Source: Lachnospiraceae bacterium (lineage in GTDB: Bacteria > Bacillota > Clostridia > Lachnospirales > Lachnospiraceae). Taken from it: DNA of 33,389 nt. The DNA lies in contig JAGAQZ010000110.1 in assembly GCA_017622505.1 (NCBI GenBank), positions 1 through 33,389 on the forward strand, given 5' to 3'. This document shows, one piece after another, positions 14,699-21,803 of this stretch (the first letter of the stretch is position 1; each line of letters starts with the position of its first letter). The notes below the pieces were generated by a model, which worked only from the letters and a program-made list of their open reading frames with translations, was not told where the DNA came from and searched no databases. Both the position numbers and the translations under genes were made by a program.

Positions 14699-16579
14699 TT
14701 AATCCAATTCTGCAATTTCGTTGTATAAATCAGCATATCTGCCGTTTAAGGCAATGAGTTCTTCGTGAGTTCCCCGTTCTACAATACGCCCTTTTTCCAA
14801 TACCATAATTGCATTTGCTTTGCGGACCGTTGATAAGCGGTGTGCAATAACGAAAGTAGTACGGCTTTCCATAATGGCATCCATACCTTCTTCAATGTGT
14901 TTTTCGGTTCTGGTATCGACGGAGCTTGTTGCTTCGTCGAGGACAAGAATCGGAGCCTTGCTGATGGCGGCACGGGCGATGTTAAGAAGCTGTCGCTGGC
15001 CTTGAGAGAGATTGGCACCGTCACATTCCAGCACGGTATCATACCCTTGGGGAAGATGCATAATAAAAGAGTGTGCGGAGGCGATTTTAGCCGCCTTAAT
15101 CACTTCTTCATCAGTAGCATCTAAACGTCCGTAGCGGATATTTTCACGAACTGTTCCGGTAAATAAGTGTGTATCCTGCAGTACCATTGCAATATTCCCG
15201 CGAAGATAGGAACGTTCCAAGCGTTCGATGGGAATATCATCAATGGTAATTTCACCGGTCAAATTATCATAAAAACGTGATAAAAGGTTGGTTACCGTGG
15301 TTTTGCCGGCACCGGTAGAACCAACAAAAGCGATTTTCTGTCCGGGTTTGGCATATAAAGTAATATCATGCAAAACAGTTACTTCGGGAACATAGCCAAA
15401 GCTTACATTGTTAAGACGGATATGGCCTTTGATGCTTTCCGGTCTTACCGTATCCGCATCGGGGGTTTCAGGAATCTCGTCTAATACTTCAAAAATACGT
15501 TCCGCACCGGCAAGGGCGGAGAAGACCGTATTCATCTGCATGGAGATTTCATTAATCGGTCTGTTAAAAGAACGTGTGTAATTAAGGGAGATTGTCAGAC
15601 CGCCGATATCGAATCCCTTAAAAATAACCAGTAAACCGCCGACACAAGCCGTAATGGCATAAGAAACATTACAAAGCTGGTGAGTAACAGGCCCCATAAT
15701 TCCGGCAGTAAACTGTGCTTTGATTTGCGCTTCACACAACCGGTCGTTTAAATATTCAAATTCATCATTGGCAATCTGTTCGTGGTTAAAAACTTTGACT
15801 ACCTTTTGTCCGGAAATGGTTTCTTCTGAAAAGGCATTCAGCATACCAAGACTACGCTGTTGCTGTGCGTAGGAACTTTGACCGTATTTGATGATAAGTT
15901 TGCTTGCAAGGGTCAAAAGCGGTGTCATTATAATAGTGATGGCGCCAAGTAAGGGATTGGTATAAAGCATTAAAATAATGGTGCCCACAATAGTGATAGC
16001 ACCGGAAATAATCTGAATTAATGTAGTATTCAGCATTTCTCCGATGGCATCCACATCGTTGGTAAAACGACTCATAATATCGCCTGTGGCGTGGGTGTCA
16101 AAGTAGCGCATAGGCAACGTCTGAAGCTTGCCGTACAAGTCATTTCGCATATGCTTTAAGGAATTCTGTGATACCGTCAGCATAATGCGTTGCTGTGCCC
16201 ACTGCGTAAAAACTGCAATTGCATAAATGACAGCCATTATACCCAAACCCATTCCAAGGCCCTGTAACCGTTCGGTTAAGTCCGGATTGGAAGCATCATA
16301 ATAGATAAATTCGTTCATAATCGGACGCAGGAGATAGGAGGCAATCAAATTCGCAAAGGTAAAAAGGATGGCGCATAGGATTGCCACTATAAAAAGATGC
16401 TTTTCCTTGGATAAATATTTTAAAAGTCTGCGGATTGTTTTCCACATTTCCTTGGGCTTGCCTGTAGCCCCCATATTTCCGCGCTTGCCGGTTACATTTA
16501 TGGTAGCGGCAGTGGAAGAATCTTTCTTTTCGGAGGATGCATATTTGGCAGCAAGACGTTTTTGTGTAGTTGTATCCAT
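14699..16579 (-). CDS. heterodimeric ABC exporter half with the consensus Walker B site
   Basis: This encodes 626 residues. A roughly 45-residue polar N-terminus (TTQKRLAAKYASSEK...) precedes a six-helix membrane domain and a C-terminal nucleotide-binding domain. Walker A is GSTGAGKTT, the signature is LSQGQ (a deviation from LSGGQ), Walker B ends LDEATS with the catalytic Glu, and the switch histidine is present in AHRLS. This is the pattern of the TM288/BmrD-type half of heterodimeric exporters: it supplies the active Walker B but the degenerate signature. GGAGG just inside the end of the upstream gene fixes the start; only 3 bases separate the two genes. Likely role: drug, lipid or peptide export as a heterodimer. 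Confidence 0.93.
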   Translation of the reverse strand: MDTTTQKRLAAKYASSEKKDSSTAATINVTGKRGNMGATGKPKEMWKTIRRLLKYLSKEKHLFIVAILCAILFTFANLIASYLLRPIMNEFIYYDASNPDLTERLQGLGMGLGIMAVIYAIAVFTQWAQQRIMLTVSQNSLKHMRNDLYGKLQTLPMRYFDTHATGDIMSRFTNDVDAIGEMLNTTLIQIISGAITIVGTIILMLYTNPLLGAITIIMTPLLTLASKLIIKYGQSSYAQQQRSLGMLNAFSEETISGQKVVKVFNHEQIANDEFEYLNDRLCEAQIKAQFTAGIMGPVTHQLCNVSYAITACVGGLLVIFKGFDIGGLTISLNYTRSFNRPINEISMQMNTVFSALAGAERIFEVLDEIPETPDADTVRPESIKGHIRLNNVSFGYVPEVTVLHDITLYAKPGQKIAFVGSTGAGKTTVTNLLSRFYDNLTGEITIDDIPIERLERSYLRGNIAMVLQDTHLFTGTVRENIRYGRLDATDEEVIKAAKIASAHSFIMHLPQGYDTVLECDGANLSQGQRQLLNIARAAISKAPILVLDEATSSVDTRTEKHIEEGMDAIMESRTTFVIAHRLSTVRKANAIMVLEKGRIVERGTHEELIALNGRYADLYNEIAELD

Positions 16580-16582
16580 GCC

Positions 16583-18310
16583 TTAATCCTCCTTATCTTT
16601 CTGGGAATAATAAATTTCCTGATATTCTTCACAGGTTTTAATCAGTACATCGTGGGTGTCGAAGCCTGCAACACGTCCTTCGTCCAACACAAGAATGCGG
16701 TCGGCATCCATAATGGAAGAAATGCGCTGTGCAATAATCAGTTTCGTAACGCCCGGCAGTTCTTCACGAAAAGCTTTGCGGATAGAAGCATCTGTTGCAT
16801 TATCTACGGCAGAAGTAGAGTCGTCTAAAATAATAATGCGGGGGCTTTTTAAAAGGGCTCTTGCAATGCAAAGGCGCTGTTTCTGACCGCCGGATAAATT
16901 AACACCACCCTGGCCCAATTCGGTTTCGTATCCGTCTGGAAAGCCTGTTACAAAGGCATCGGCCTGGGCAACTGTGGCAGCGTGTTTTACTTCTTCGTCG
17001 CTTGCATTTTCATTGCCCCAACGTAAGTTTTCGGCAATCGTGCCTGCAAAGAGGGTATTCTTTTGCAATACCATAGCAATGCTGTCTCTTAAATTGCCAA
17101 AGGATAAGTCTTTTACATTGTATCCGTCTACCAAAACTTCACCTTCGTTTGCATCGTAAAGTCTTGGAATCAGCGAAACGAGAGTACTTTTGCCGCTGCC
17201 TGTAGAACCGACAATACCGATTAATTCACCGGCTTTTATCCGGAGATTAATGTCGGAAAGTACATAGTCTTTGTTATTTTTAAAATATTTAAAAGATACA
17301 TTTCTGAATTCAATATCGCCCTTTGTGATTTGAACATCTTTATGTGCGCCATTTTCATCGGTCAATTCCACCACATTATCAAGTACTTCGGAGATACGCT
17401 TATCGGAAGCGGCTGCACGGGTTCCTTGTAAAACAATGTTAGCCAGGAAGGTAAGTGCAGTAAGAATTTGCGATAAATAAGTAATAAAAGCAGTCAGCGT
17501 ACCAAGTTCCATATCACTAACCATAATCTGACGGCCGGAAATCCATACCACGGCCAAGGTGGTAATATTTACGGCAAGCGCAGACACCGGTTGCATGAGA
17601 AGCATTACTTTCAGTGCGGAAGTGCTTTTGTTTACAAGGTCATCATTAACAAGTCCAAAACCCTTGATTTCATATTCTTCACGAACGAAAGATTTGATTA
17701 CTTTGATATTGGTAATGGTTTCACCAACGTCATTGTTCAGTTCATCAATTGCCTGTTGCATTTTGGTATATCGGGGCGAGGCTGTTTTAATAATCAAGGC
17801 AATTGCAATTGCAAGAATGGGCACGATAATAAGGATTGCCCATGCAAGGGATGGATTTAAAACAAAGGACATAATCAAGGCACCGATAAGCATAACGGGG
17901 CTTCGAAACATTCCGCGAAGCAAAGTCTGTGCAAAGTTCTGTACCTGGGTGATGTCGTTTGTAATTCGCGTAATCAAAGAACCGGTGCTGAATTCGTCAA
18001 TGTCCGTAAAAGAGAACGTCTGGATTTTTTGGAAGACTTCTTTACGGATACCTGCTGCAAGGCGGGTAGAAGCACGTACTGAGAAATTAGCCCCCAAAAC
18101 ACCGGTAATCAGCATGAGAAAGGCGATAAAAGCCATAAAAATTCCCTGTCGGATTACATAGTCCATATCGTTGTTTGCGGCACCGATATTAATCAGATTG
18201 GCATTGATATAGGGCAGGATAAATTCACCGCAAGCTTCCAACACCATAAAAAGCGGTCCCAAAAGAAAGCTGTACCAATATTTTTTCGCATATTTTATGT
18301 ATTTTTTCAT
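16583..18310 (-). CDS. heterodimeric ABC exporter half with degenerate ATP site
   Basis: This encodes 575 residues from ATG 18310, preferred over an in-frame TTG at 18328 because GAGGTG lies 5 bases upstream of the ATG. Six membrane helices and an ATPase domain are visible. Walker A is GSTGSGKST and the signature is a normal LSGGQ. Walker B reads ILDDSTS (Asp in place of the catalytic Glu), and the switch position is Gln in AQRIS (His missing). These are the marks of the TM287/BmrC-type partner. With the downstream gene it should form a transporter with one active and one degenerate site. It is the first gene of a two-gene minus-strand operon with a TTGAAA/TATGAT promoter upstream. Confidence 0.93.
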   Translation of the reverse strand: MKKYIKYAKKYWYSFLLGPLFMVLEACGEFILPYINANLINIGAANNDMDYVIRQGIFMAFIAFLMLITGVLGANFSVRASTRLAAGIRKEVFQKIQTFSFTDIDEFSTGSLITRITNDITQVQNFAQTLLRGMFRSPVMLIGALIMSFVLNPSLAWAILIIVPILAIAIALIIKTASPRYTKMQQAIDELNNDVGETITNIKVIKSFVREEYEIKGFGLVNDDLVNKSTSALKVMLLMQPVSALAVNITTLAVVWISGRQIMVSDMELGTLTAFITYLSQILTALTFLANIVLQGTRAAASDKRISEVLDNVVELTDENGAHKDVQITKGDIEFRNVSFKYFKNNKDYVLSDINLRIKAGELIGIVGSTGSGKSTLVSLIPRLYDANEGEVLVDGYNVKDLSFGNLRDSIAMVLQKNTLFAGTIAENLRWGNENASDEEVKHAATVAQADAFVTGFPDGYETELGQGGVNLSGGQKQRLCIARALLKSPRIIILDDSTSAVDNATDASIRKAFREELPGVTKLIIAQRISSIMDADRILVLDEGRVAGFDTHDVLIKTCEEYQEIYYSQKDKED

Positions 18311-18339
18311 AATTACACCTCGCTTCAAAAAACATTTTA

Positions 18340-18369
18340 ATCATAACGCATTTTATGGAAATGTTTCAA
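18340..18369 (-). promoter_or_regulatory. promoter of the ABC exporter operon
   Basis: On the minus strand TTGAAA (18369-18364) and TATGAT (18345-18340) are 18 bases apart, 30 bases upstream of the exporter start. Confidence 0.65.
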
Positions 18370-18412
18370 GAAAACTTTATCGAAAAGCGGAAATAGAATT
18401 AAAAACTTTTAT

Positions 18413-18459
18413 AAAAAAAGTTAAAAAAGTTTAAAAATAGTTTAAAAAAGGATTATAAT
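18413..18459 (+). promoter_or_regulatory. phased A-tracts and promoter of the patatin gene
   Basis: TATAAT at 18454-18459 is a perfect -10. There is no good -35. Instead four A-tracts begin at 18413, 18423, 18433 and 18444, about one helical turn apart, which should bend the DNA and resemble an extended UP element. The initiation site would be near 18466, giving a leader of about 64 bases. Confidence 0.6.
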
Positions 18460-18529
18460 ATACTATATTGTATTTGTGTGTACAAATGATGTGTGAGTGA
18501 AGCATTCACATTTATTTGAGAGGTAGAAG

Positions 18530-19378
18530 ATGAGAGTCGGAATGGTACTGGAAGGCGGCGGTATGCGCGGTATGTATACGGCAGGCGTTCTGGACGCAAT
18601 GATGGAAAATGAAATACAGATTGATGGTATTGTCGGTGTTTCTGCGGGAACTGTTTTTGGTTGCAATTATAAATCAAAGCAAATCGGTCGTACCATTCGT
18701 TATAATAAAAAGTATTGTAAGGACCCGAGATACGGAAGTTTTCGTTCATTATTGAAATCGGGAGATGTTTTCGATAAGGATTTTTGTTATAATCAGTTAC
18801 CCAAAGTGTTAGATCCTTTTGATTATAAAACTTTTTCGGAAAATCCTATGGAATTTTATGCAACTTGTACGGATGCTAATACCGGTAAGGCGGTATATAA
18901 GCGTTGTTATAACGGAGATGACAAGGAATTGGAGTGGTTCAGGGCATCGGCATCTATGCCTTTGGTTTCTAAGGTTGTGGAGATTGACGGTGGTGCATAT
19001 TTGGACGGCGGAATGGCAGATTCTATCCCTATTCGATGGATACGTGAAAAAGGATTCGAGAAGAATATTGTGATACTTACAAGACCGGAAGGCTATAAGA
19101 AGTCCAAGAATAAATTGTTATGGTTGATGCGGATTGTCTTACATAAGTATCCGAATTTGATTAAGACCATGAAGAACAGACATAACAACTACAATGAGTC
19201 TTTAGAAGAGTTATATCGTTTGCAAAAGGCAGGCGAAGTATTTGTATTCAGTCCGGACCACGGCTTTGATATCGGTCGTATGGAGAGTAATCCTGATAAG
19301 TTGGAAGCAGCGTATCGCATGGGTAAGAAGCATGCATTTGAACGATTGCCGGAATTGAGAGCATTTTTGAAAGAATAA
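18530..19378 (+). CDS. patatin-like phospholipase (RssA/YjjU-type)
   Basis: This encodes 282 residues. The patatin elements are complete: oxyanion loop GGGMRG (9-14), nucleophile elbow GVSAG with Ser38, and the DGG motif with Asp159 forming the catalytic dyad. No signal peptide is present, so it acts in the cytosol, probably at the inner face of the membrane, hydrolysing acyl ester bonds of lipids. The length fits bacterial stand-alone patatins. GAGG precedes the ATG at suitable spacing. It is transcribed divergently from the ABC exporter and ends at a strong terminator. Substrate is not predictable. Confidence 0.93.
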   Translation: MRVGMVLEGGGMRGMYTAGVLDAMMENEIQIDGIVGVSAGTVFGCNYKSKQIGRTIRYNKKYCKDPRYGSFRSLLKSGDVFDKDFCYNQLPKVLDPFDYKTFSENPMEFYATCTDANTGKAVYKRCYNGDDKELEWFRASASMPLVSKVVEIDGGAYLDGGMADSIPIRWIREKGFEKNIVILTRPEGYKKSKNKLLWLMRIVLHKYPNLIKTMKNRHNNYNESLEELYRLQKAGEVFVFSPDHGFDIGRMESNPDKLEAAYRMGKKHAFERLPELRAFLKE

Positions 19379-19417
19379 ATATAGTTTAACATTTCGTCAA
19401 AAAAAGATAAGATTTTA

Positions 19418-19495
19418 TGTCGAAAATACATAAGAGAACGCAAAAAAAGAAACTTGAAATATGAGTTTCTTTTTTTATGTTACCCGCTTGTCGAT
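19418..19495 (+). promoter_or_regulatory. two 0A-box-like sites upstream of the Spo0A-like gene
   Basis: TGTCGAA, identical to the core Spo0A box, is at 19418-19424, and TGTCGAT (6 of 7) is at 19489-19495. The second lies 53 bases upstream of the -10 of the Spo0A-domain gene. Autoregulation is an attractive reading, but seven-base sites occur by chance and the first one lies before the patatin terminator. Confidence 0.4.
19442..19478 (+). terminator. terminator after the patatin gene
   Basis: AAAAAAAGAAACT (19442-19454) pairs perfectly with AGTTTCTTTTTTT (19464-19476), with a 9-base loop. The 3' arm itself is the T-tract. Confidence 0.8.
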
Positions 19496-19523
19496 TTTTG
19501 CTTATATGTGCGGTTGAAACAAG

Positions 19524-19553
19524 TTGAAAAAGAAGAAGTTTGTCTTATATAAT
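19524..19553 (+). promoter_or_regulatory. promoter of the Spo0A-like gene
   Basis: TTGAAA (19524-19529) and TATAAT (19548-19553) are 18 bases apart. The expected start of transcription near 19560 gives a short leader of about 32 bases before the ATG at 19592. Confidence 0.75.
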
Positions 19554-19591
19554 CAAAGTCGCACCGAAAAAATCAATAGATGGAGGAAATC

Positions 19592-20110
19592 ATGGAACAG
19601 CTTAATTTAGTAACTACACAAGATAATGACAAAATGTTTCAGATGTTGTCGGATTTACTTCACGAAGAGAAAGAATTTCAGATTATGATTACCGTGCCCG
19701 GCGGCAAAAAGAGTCCGGCCACTGTCAAAGCATATCAGGAGACCGCAGAAAAAATCGAAGAGCATGATCTTGAAAAAGATGTAACAGACATTATTCATGA
19801 AATCGGTGTACCTGCCCACATCAAAGGTTATCAGTATTTAAGAGAAGCAATTATGATGTCGGTTAACGATACGGAGATGTTAAGTTCTATTACCAAAATA
19901 TTATATCCCACCATTGCCAAGAAGTTTCAGACAACACCCAGCCGTGTGGAGCGTGCCATCCGGCATGCCATAGAAGTGGCCTGGAGTCGCGGTAAAATGG
20001 AAACTTTGGATGCGATGTTTGGATATACAATCAATAATGGGAAAGGGAAACCCACCAACTCGGAGTTTGTTGCACTGATTGCAGATAAAATTCGTTTACA
20101 ATATCGTTAG
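19592..20110 (+). CDS. receiver-less Spo0A C-terminal domain protein
   Basis: This encodes 172 residues. ATG 19592 is chosen since GGAGG (19582-19586) lies 5 bases upstream; an in-frame ATG at 19580 has no site. Residues about 60-170 are an almost textbook Spo0A effector domain: [34 protein letters not shown], then [20 protein letters not shown] (recognition helix region, 114-133) and [18 protein letters not shown] at the end. The normal N-terminal phosphoacceptor receiver (about 120 residues) is missing. In its place is a polar 60-residue segment of unknown fold ([21 protein letters not shown]). The protein should bind 0A-box DNA without phosphorelay control or dimerise differently. It has its own promoter and stands upstream of glgA. 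It is either a paralogue beside a full-length Spo0A elsewhere or a specialised regulator. Confidence 0.9.
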   Translation: MEQLNLVTTQDNDKMFQMLSDLLHEEKEFQIMITVPGGKKSPATVKAYQETAEKIEEHDLEKDVTDIIHEIGVPAHIKGYQYLREAIMMSVNDTEMLSSITKILYPTIAKKFQTTPSRVERAIRHAIEVAWSRGKMETLDAMFGYTINNGKGKPTNSEFVALIADKIRLQYR

Positions 20111-20151
20111 ATTTTGGGAAAATATGTCTTTCATTCATAATAAAAATGATG

Positions 20152-20200
20152 TATAATATCAAATGATAGGATAAAAGGAATTGTGTGGTCCTTTTATATC
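20152..20200 (+). promoter_or_regulatory. promoter -10 and leader hairpin of glgA
   Basis: TATAAT at 20152-20157 is a perfect -10 with a poor -35 (TTTCAT at 20129-20134, 17 bases upstream). Just downstream GATAGGATAAAAGGA (20165-20179) pairs with TCCTTTTATATC (20189-20200) with small irregularities. No T-run follows, so it is a leader hairpin and not an ordinary terminator. Its function is unknown. Confidence 0.5.
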
Positions 20201-20251
20201 ATAAAAAGGGAATTTTAGGAAACCAAAGGAAAATATGCGGAGGACGAAGTG

Positions 20252-21697
20252 ATGAAAAACATCTTGTTTGTGGCTTCAGAAGGAGTTCCATTTATTAAAA
20301 CCGGAGGATTGGCTGACGTTGTCGGATCTCTTCCCAAATGTGTAGACAAGCGCTATTTTGATGTGCGTGTCATGATACCGAAATATACCTGTATCCCTCA
20401 GGAATTGAGAGATAAAATGGTATATAAGACATCATTTTATATGGATTTTAACTGGAAGAGCGAATATGTTGGTATTCTGGAAGCAGAAGTAGATGGCGTT
20501 ATATATTATTTTATTGACAACGAGTCTAAGTTTGGCGGTTTCCGCCCTTACAGCAGTAATGTATTAGAAGATATTGAGAAGTTTGCTTTCTTCTCGAAAG
20601 CTGCATTGTCAGCAATGCCTTTATTAGGCTTCAGACCGGATGTCATTCATTGCCACGACTGGCAGACAGGCCTTATTCCCGTATACTTAAAGGAACGTTT
20701 CCAGGGTAATGAATTCTTCCACGGAATTAAGTCGATTATGACCATTCATAACTTGAAATTCCAGGGTAAGTGGGATGTTAAGACTATTAAGGATATGACA
20801 GGACTTCCTGATTATTTCTTTACACCGGACAAGTTAGAAGCATATAAGAATGCGAACCTTTTAAAAGGTGGTTTGGTTTATGCAGATGCCATCACTACAG
20901 TAAGTGAAACTTATGCGAAGGAAATTATGACACCGTTCTATGGCGAAAGTCTTGACGGCTTAATGAGAGCAAGAGAGCATGATTTGCGCGGTATTGTTAA
21001 CGGTATTGATTATACGGATTACAATCCCGAAAGCGATAAATATATTGAAGTAAATTATGATGCAAAGAACTTCCGTAAAGAGAAGATTAAAAATAAGAGA
21101 CTTCTTCAGAAAGAACTTGGTTTGGAAGAAAACGATAAGATTATGATGATTGGTATCGTTTCACGTTTGACAGACCAGAAGGGTTTTGACTTAATTGCTT
21201 ATATGATGGACGAATTGTGTCAGGATGCTGTTCAGATTGTTGTACTTGGTACCGGTGAAGAGCAGTATGAGAATATGTTCCGTCACTTTGATTGGAAATA
21301 CAACAATAAGGTTTCTGCTAATATTTACTATTCAGAAGCTATGTCACATAAAATTTATGCGGCGTGTGATGCATTCCTTATGCCTTCATTATTCGAGCCC
21401 TGCGGTTTGAGCCAGTTAATGGCACTTCGCTACGGTACATTACCTATCGTGCGTGAAACCGGCGGTTTGAAAGATACCGTAGAACCTTATAATGAGTATG
21501 AAGGAACCGGTACAGGCTTCAGCTTTGTAAATTACAATGCACACGAAATGTTAGATACCATTCGTTATGCTGAGAAGATTTACTATGATAAGAAGCGTGA
21601 GTGGAATAAGATGGTAGACCGTGCCATGGCTGCTGACTTCTCTTGGGAAGTATCTGCTGCAAAATATCAGGAAATGTATGACTGGTTAATCGGTTAA
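20252..21697 (+). CDS. glgA: glycogen synthase (ADP-glucose type, GT5)
   Basis: This encodes 481 residues. ATG 20252 is preferred to the adjacent GTG 20249 because GGAGGA (20239-20244) lies 7 bases upstream. The N-terminal ADP-glucose site KTGGLADVVGSLP (Lys16) and the C-terminal SLFEPCGLSQLMALRYGTLP plus ETGGLKDTV motif are those of family GT5. The GT-B fold is full length. The enzyme elongates alpha-1,4-glucan from ADP-glucose in the cytosol. The other glg genes are not adjacent; the upstream neighbour is the Spo0A-like regulator gene, which suggests but does not show a link between sporulation-type control and storage glycogen. A strong terminator follows. Confidence 0.96.
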   Translation: MKNILFVASEGVPFIKTGGLADVVGSLPKCVDKRYFDVRVMIPKYTCIPQELRDKMVYKTSFYMDFNWKSEYVGILEAEVDGVIYYFIDNESKFGGFRPYSSNVLEDIEKFAFFSKAALSAMPLLGFRPDVIHCHDWQTGLIPVYLKERFQGNEFFHGIKSIMTIHNLKFQGKWDVKTIKDMTGLPDYFFTPDKLEAYKNANLLKGGLVYADAITTVSETYAKEIMTPFYGESLDGLMRAREHDLRGIVNGIDYTDYNPESDKYIEVNYDAKNFRKEKIKNKRLLQKELGLEENDKIMMIGIVSRLTDQKGFDLIAYMMDELCQDAVQIVVLGTGEEQYENMFRHFDWKYNNKVSANIYYSEAMSHKIYAACDAFLMPSLFEPCGLSQLMALRYGTLPIVRETGGLKDTVEPYNEYEGTGTGFSFVNYNAHEMLDTIRYAEKIYYDKKREWNKMVDRAMAADFSWEVSAAKYQEMYDWLIG

Positions 21698-21715
21698 TTG
21701 AAATTTAAAGATATA

Positions 21716-21748
21716 AGCGTTGCATTGATTGTGATGCAACGCTTTTTC
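21716..21748 (+). terminator. terminator after glgA
   Basis: AGCGTTGCAT (21716-21725) pairs perfectly with ATGCAACGCT (21734-21743), with an 8-base loop and a T5 tail. Confidence 0.92.
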
Positions 21749-21803
21749 TATGTAACTAAGATGCAAAAATTTATGAATGTAGCATCTTCGGAAAGGAAAA
21801 AGA

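Noticed and set aside
14820-15124. Plus-strand open frames inside the ABC exporter genes
   Set aside because: They are antisense shadows of conserved ATPase motifs on the minus strand.
18311-18328. TTG start six codons upstream for the exporter half
   Set aside because: It would place the ribosome site inside the coding part; ATG 18310 has GAGGTG at proper distance.
18413-18450. Tandem repeat array or origin
   Set aside because: Only four A-tracts without DnaA boxes or replication genes; promoter curvature explains it.
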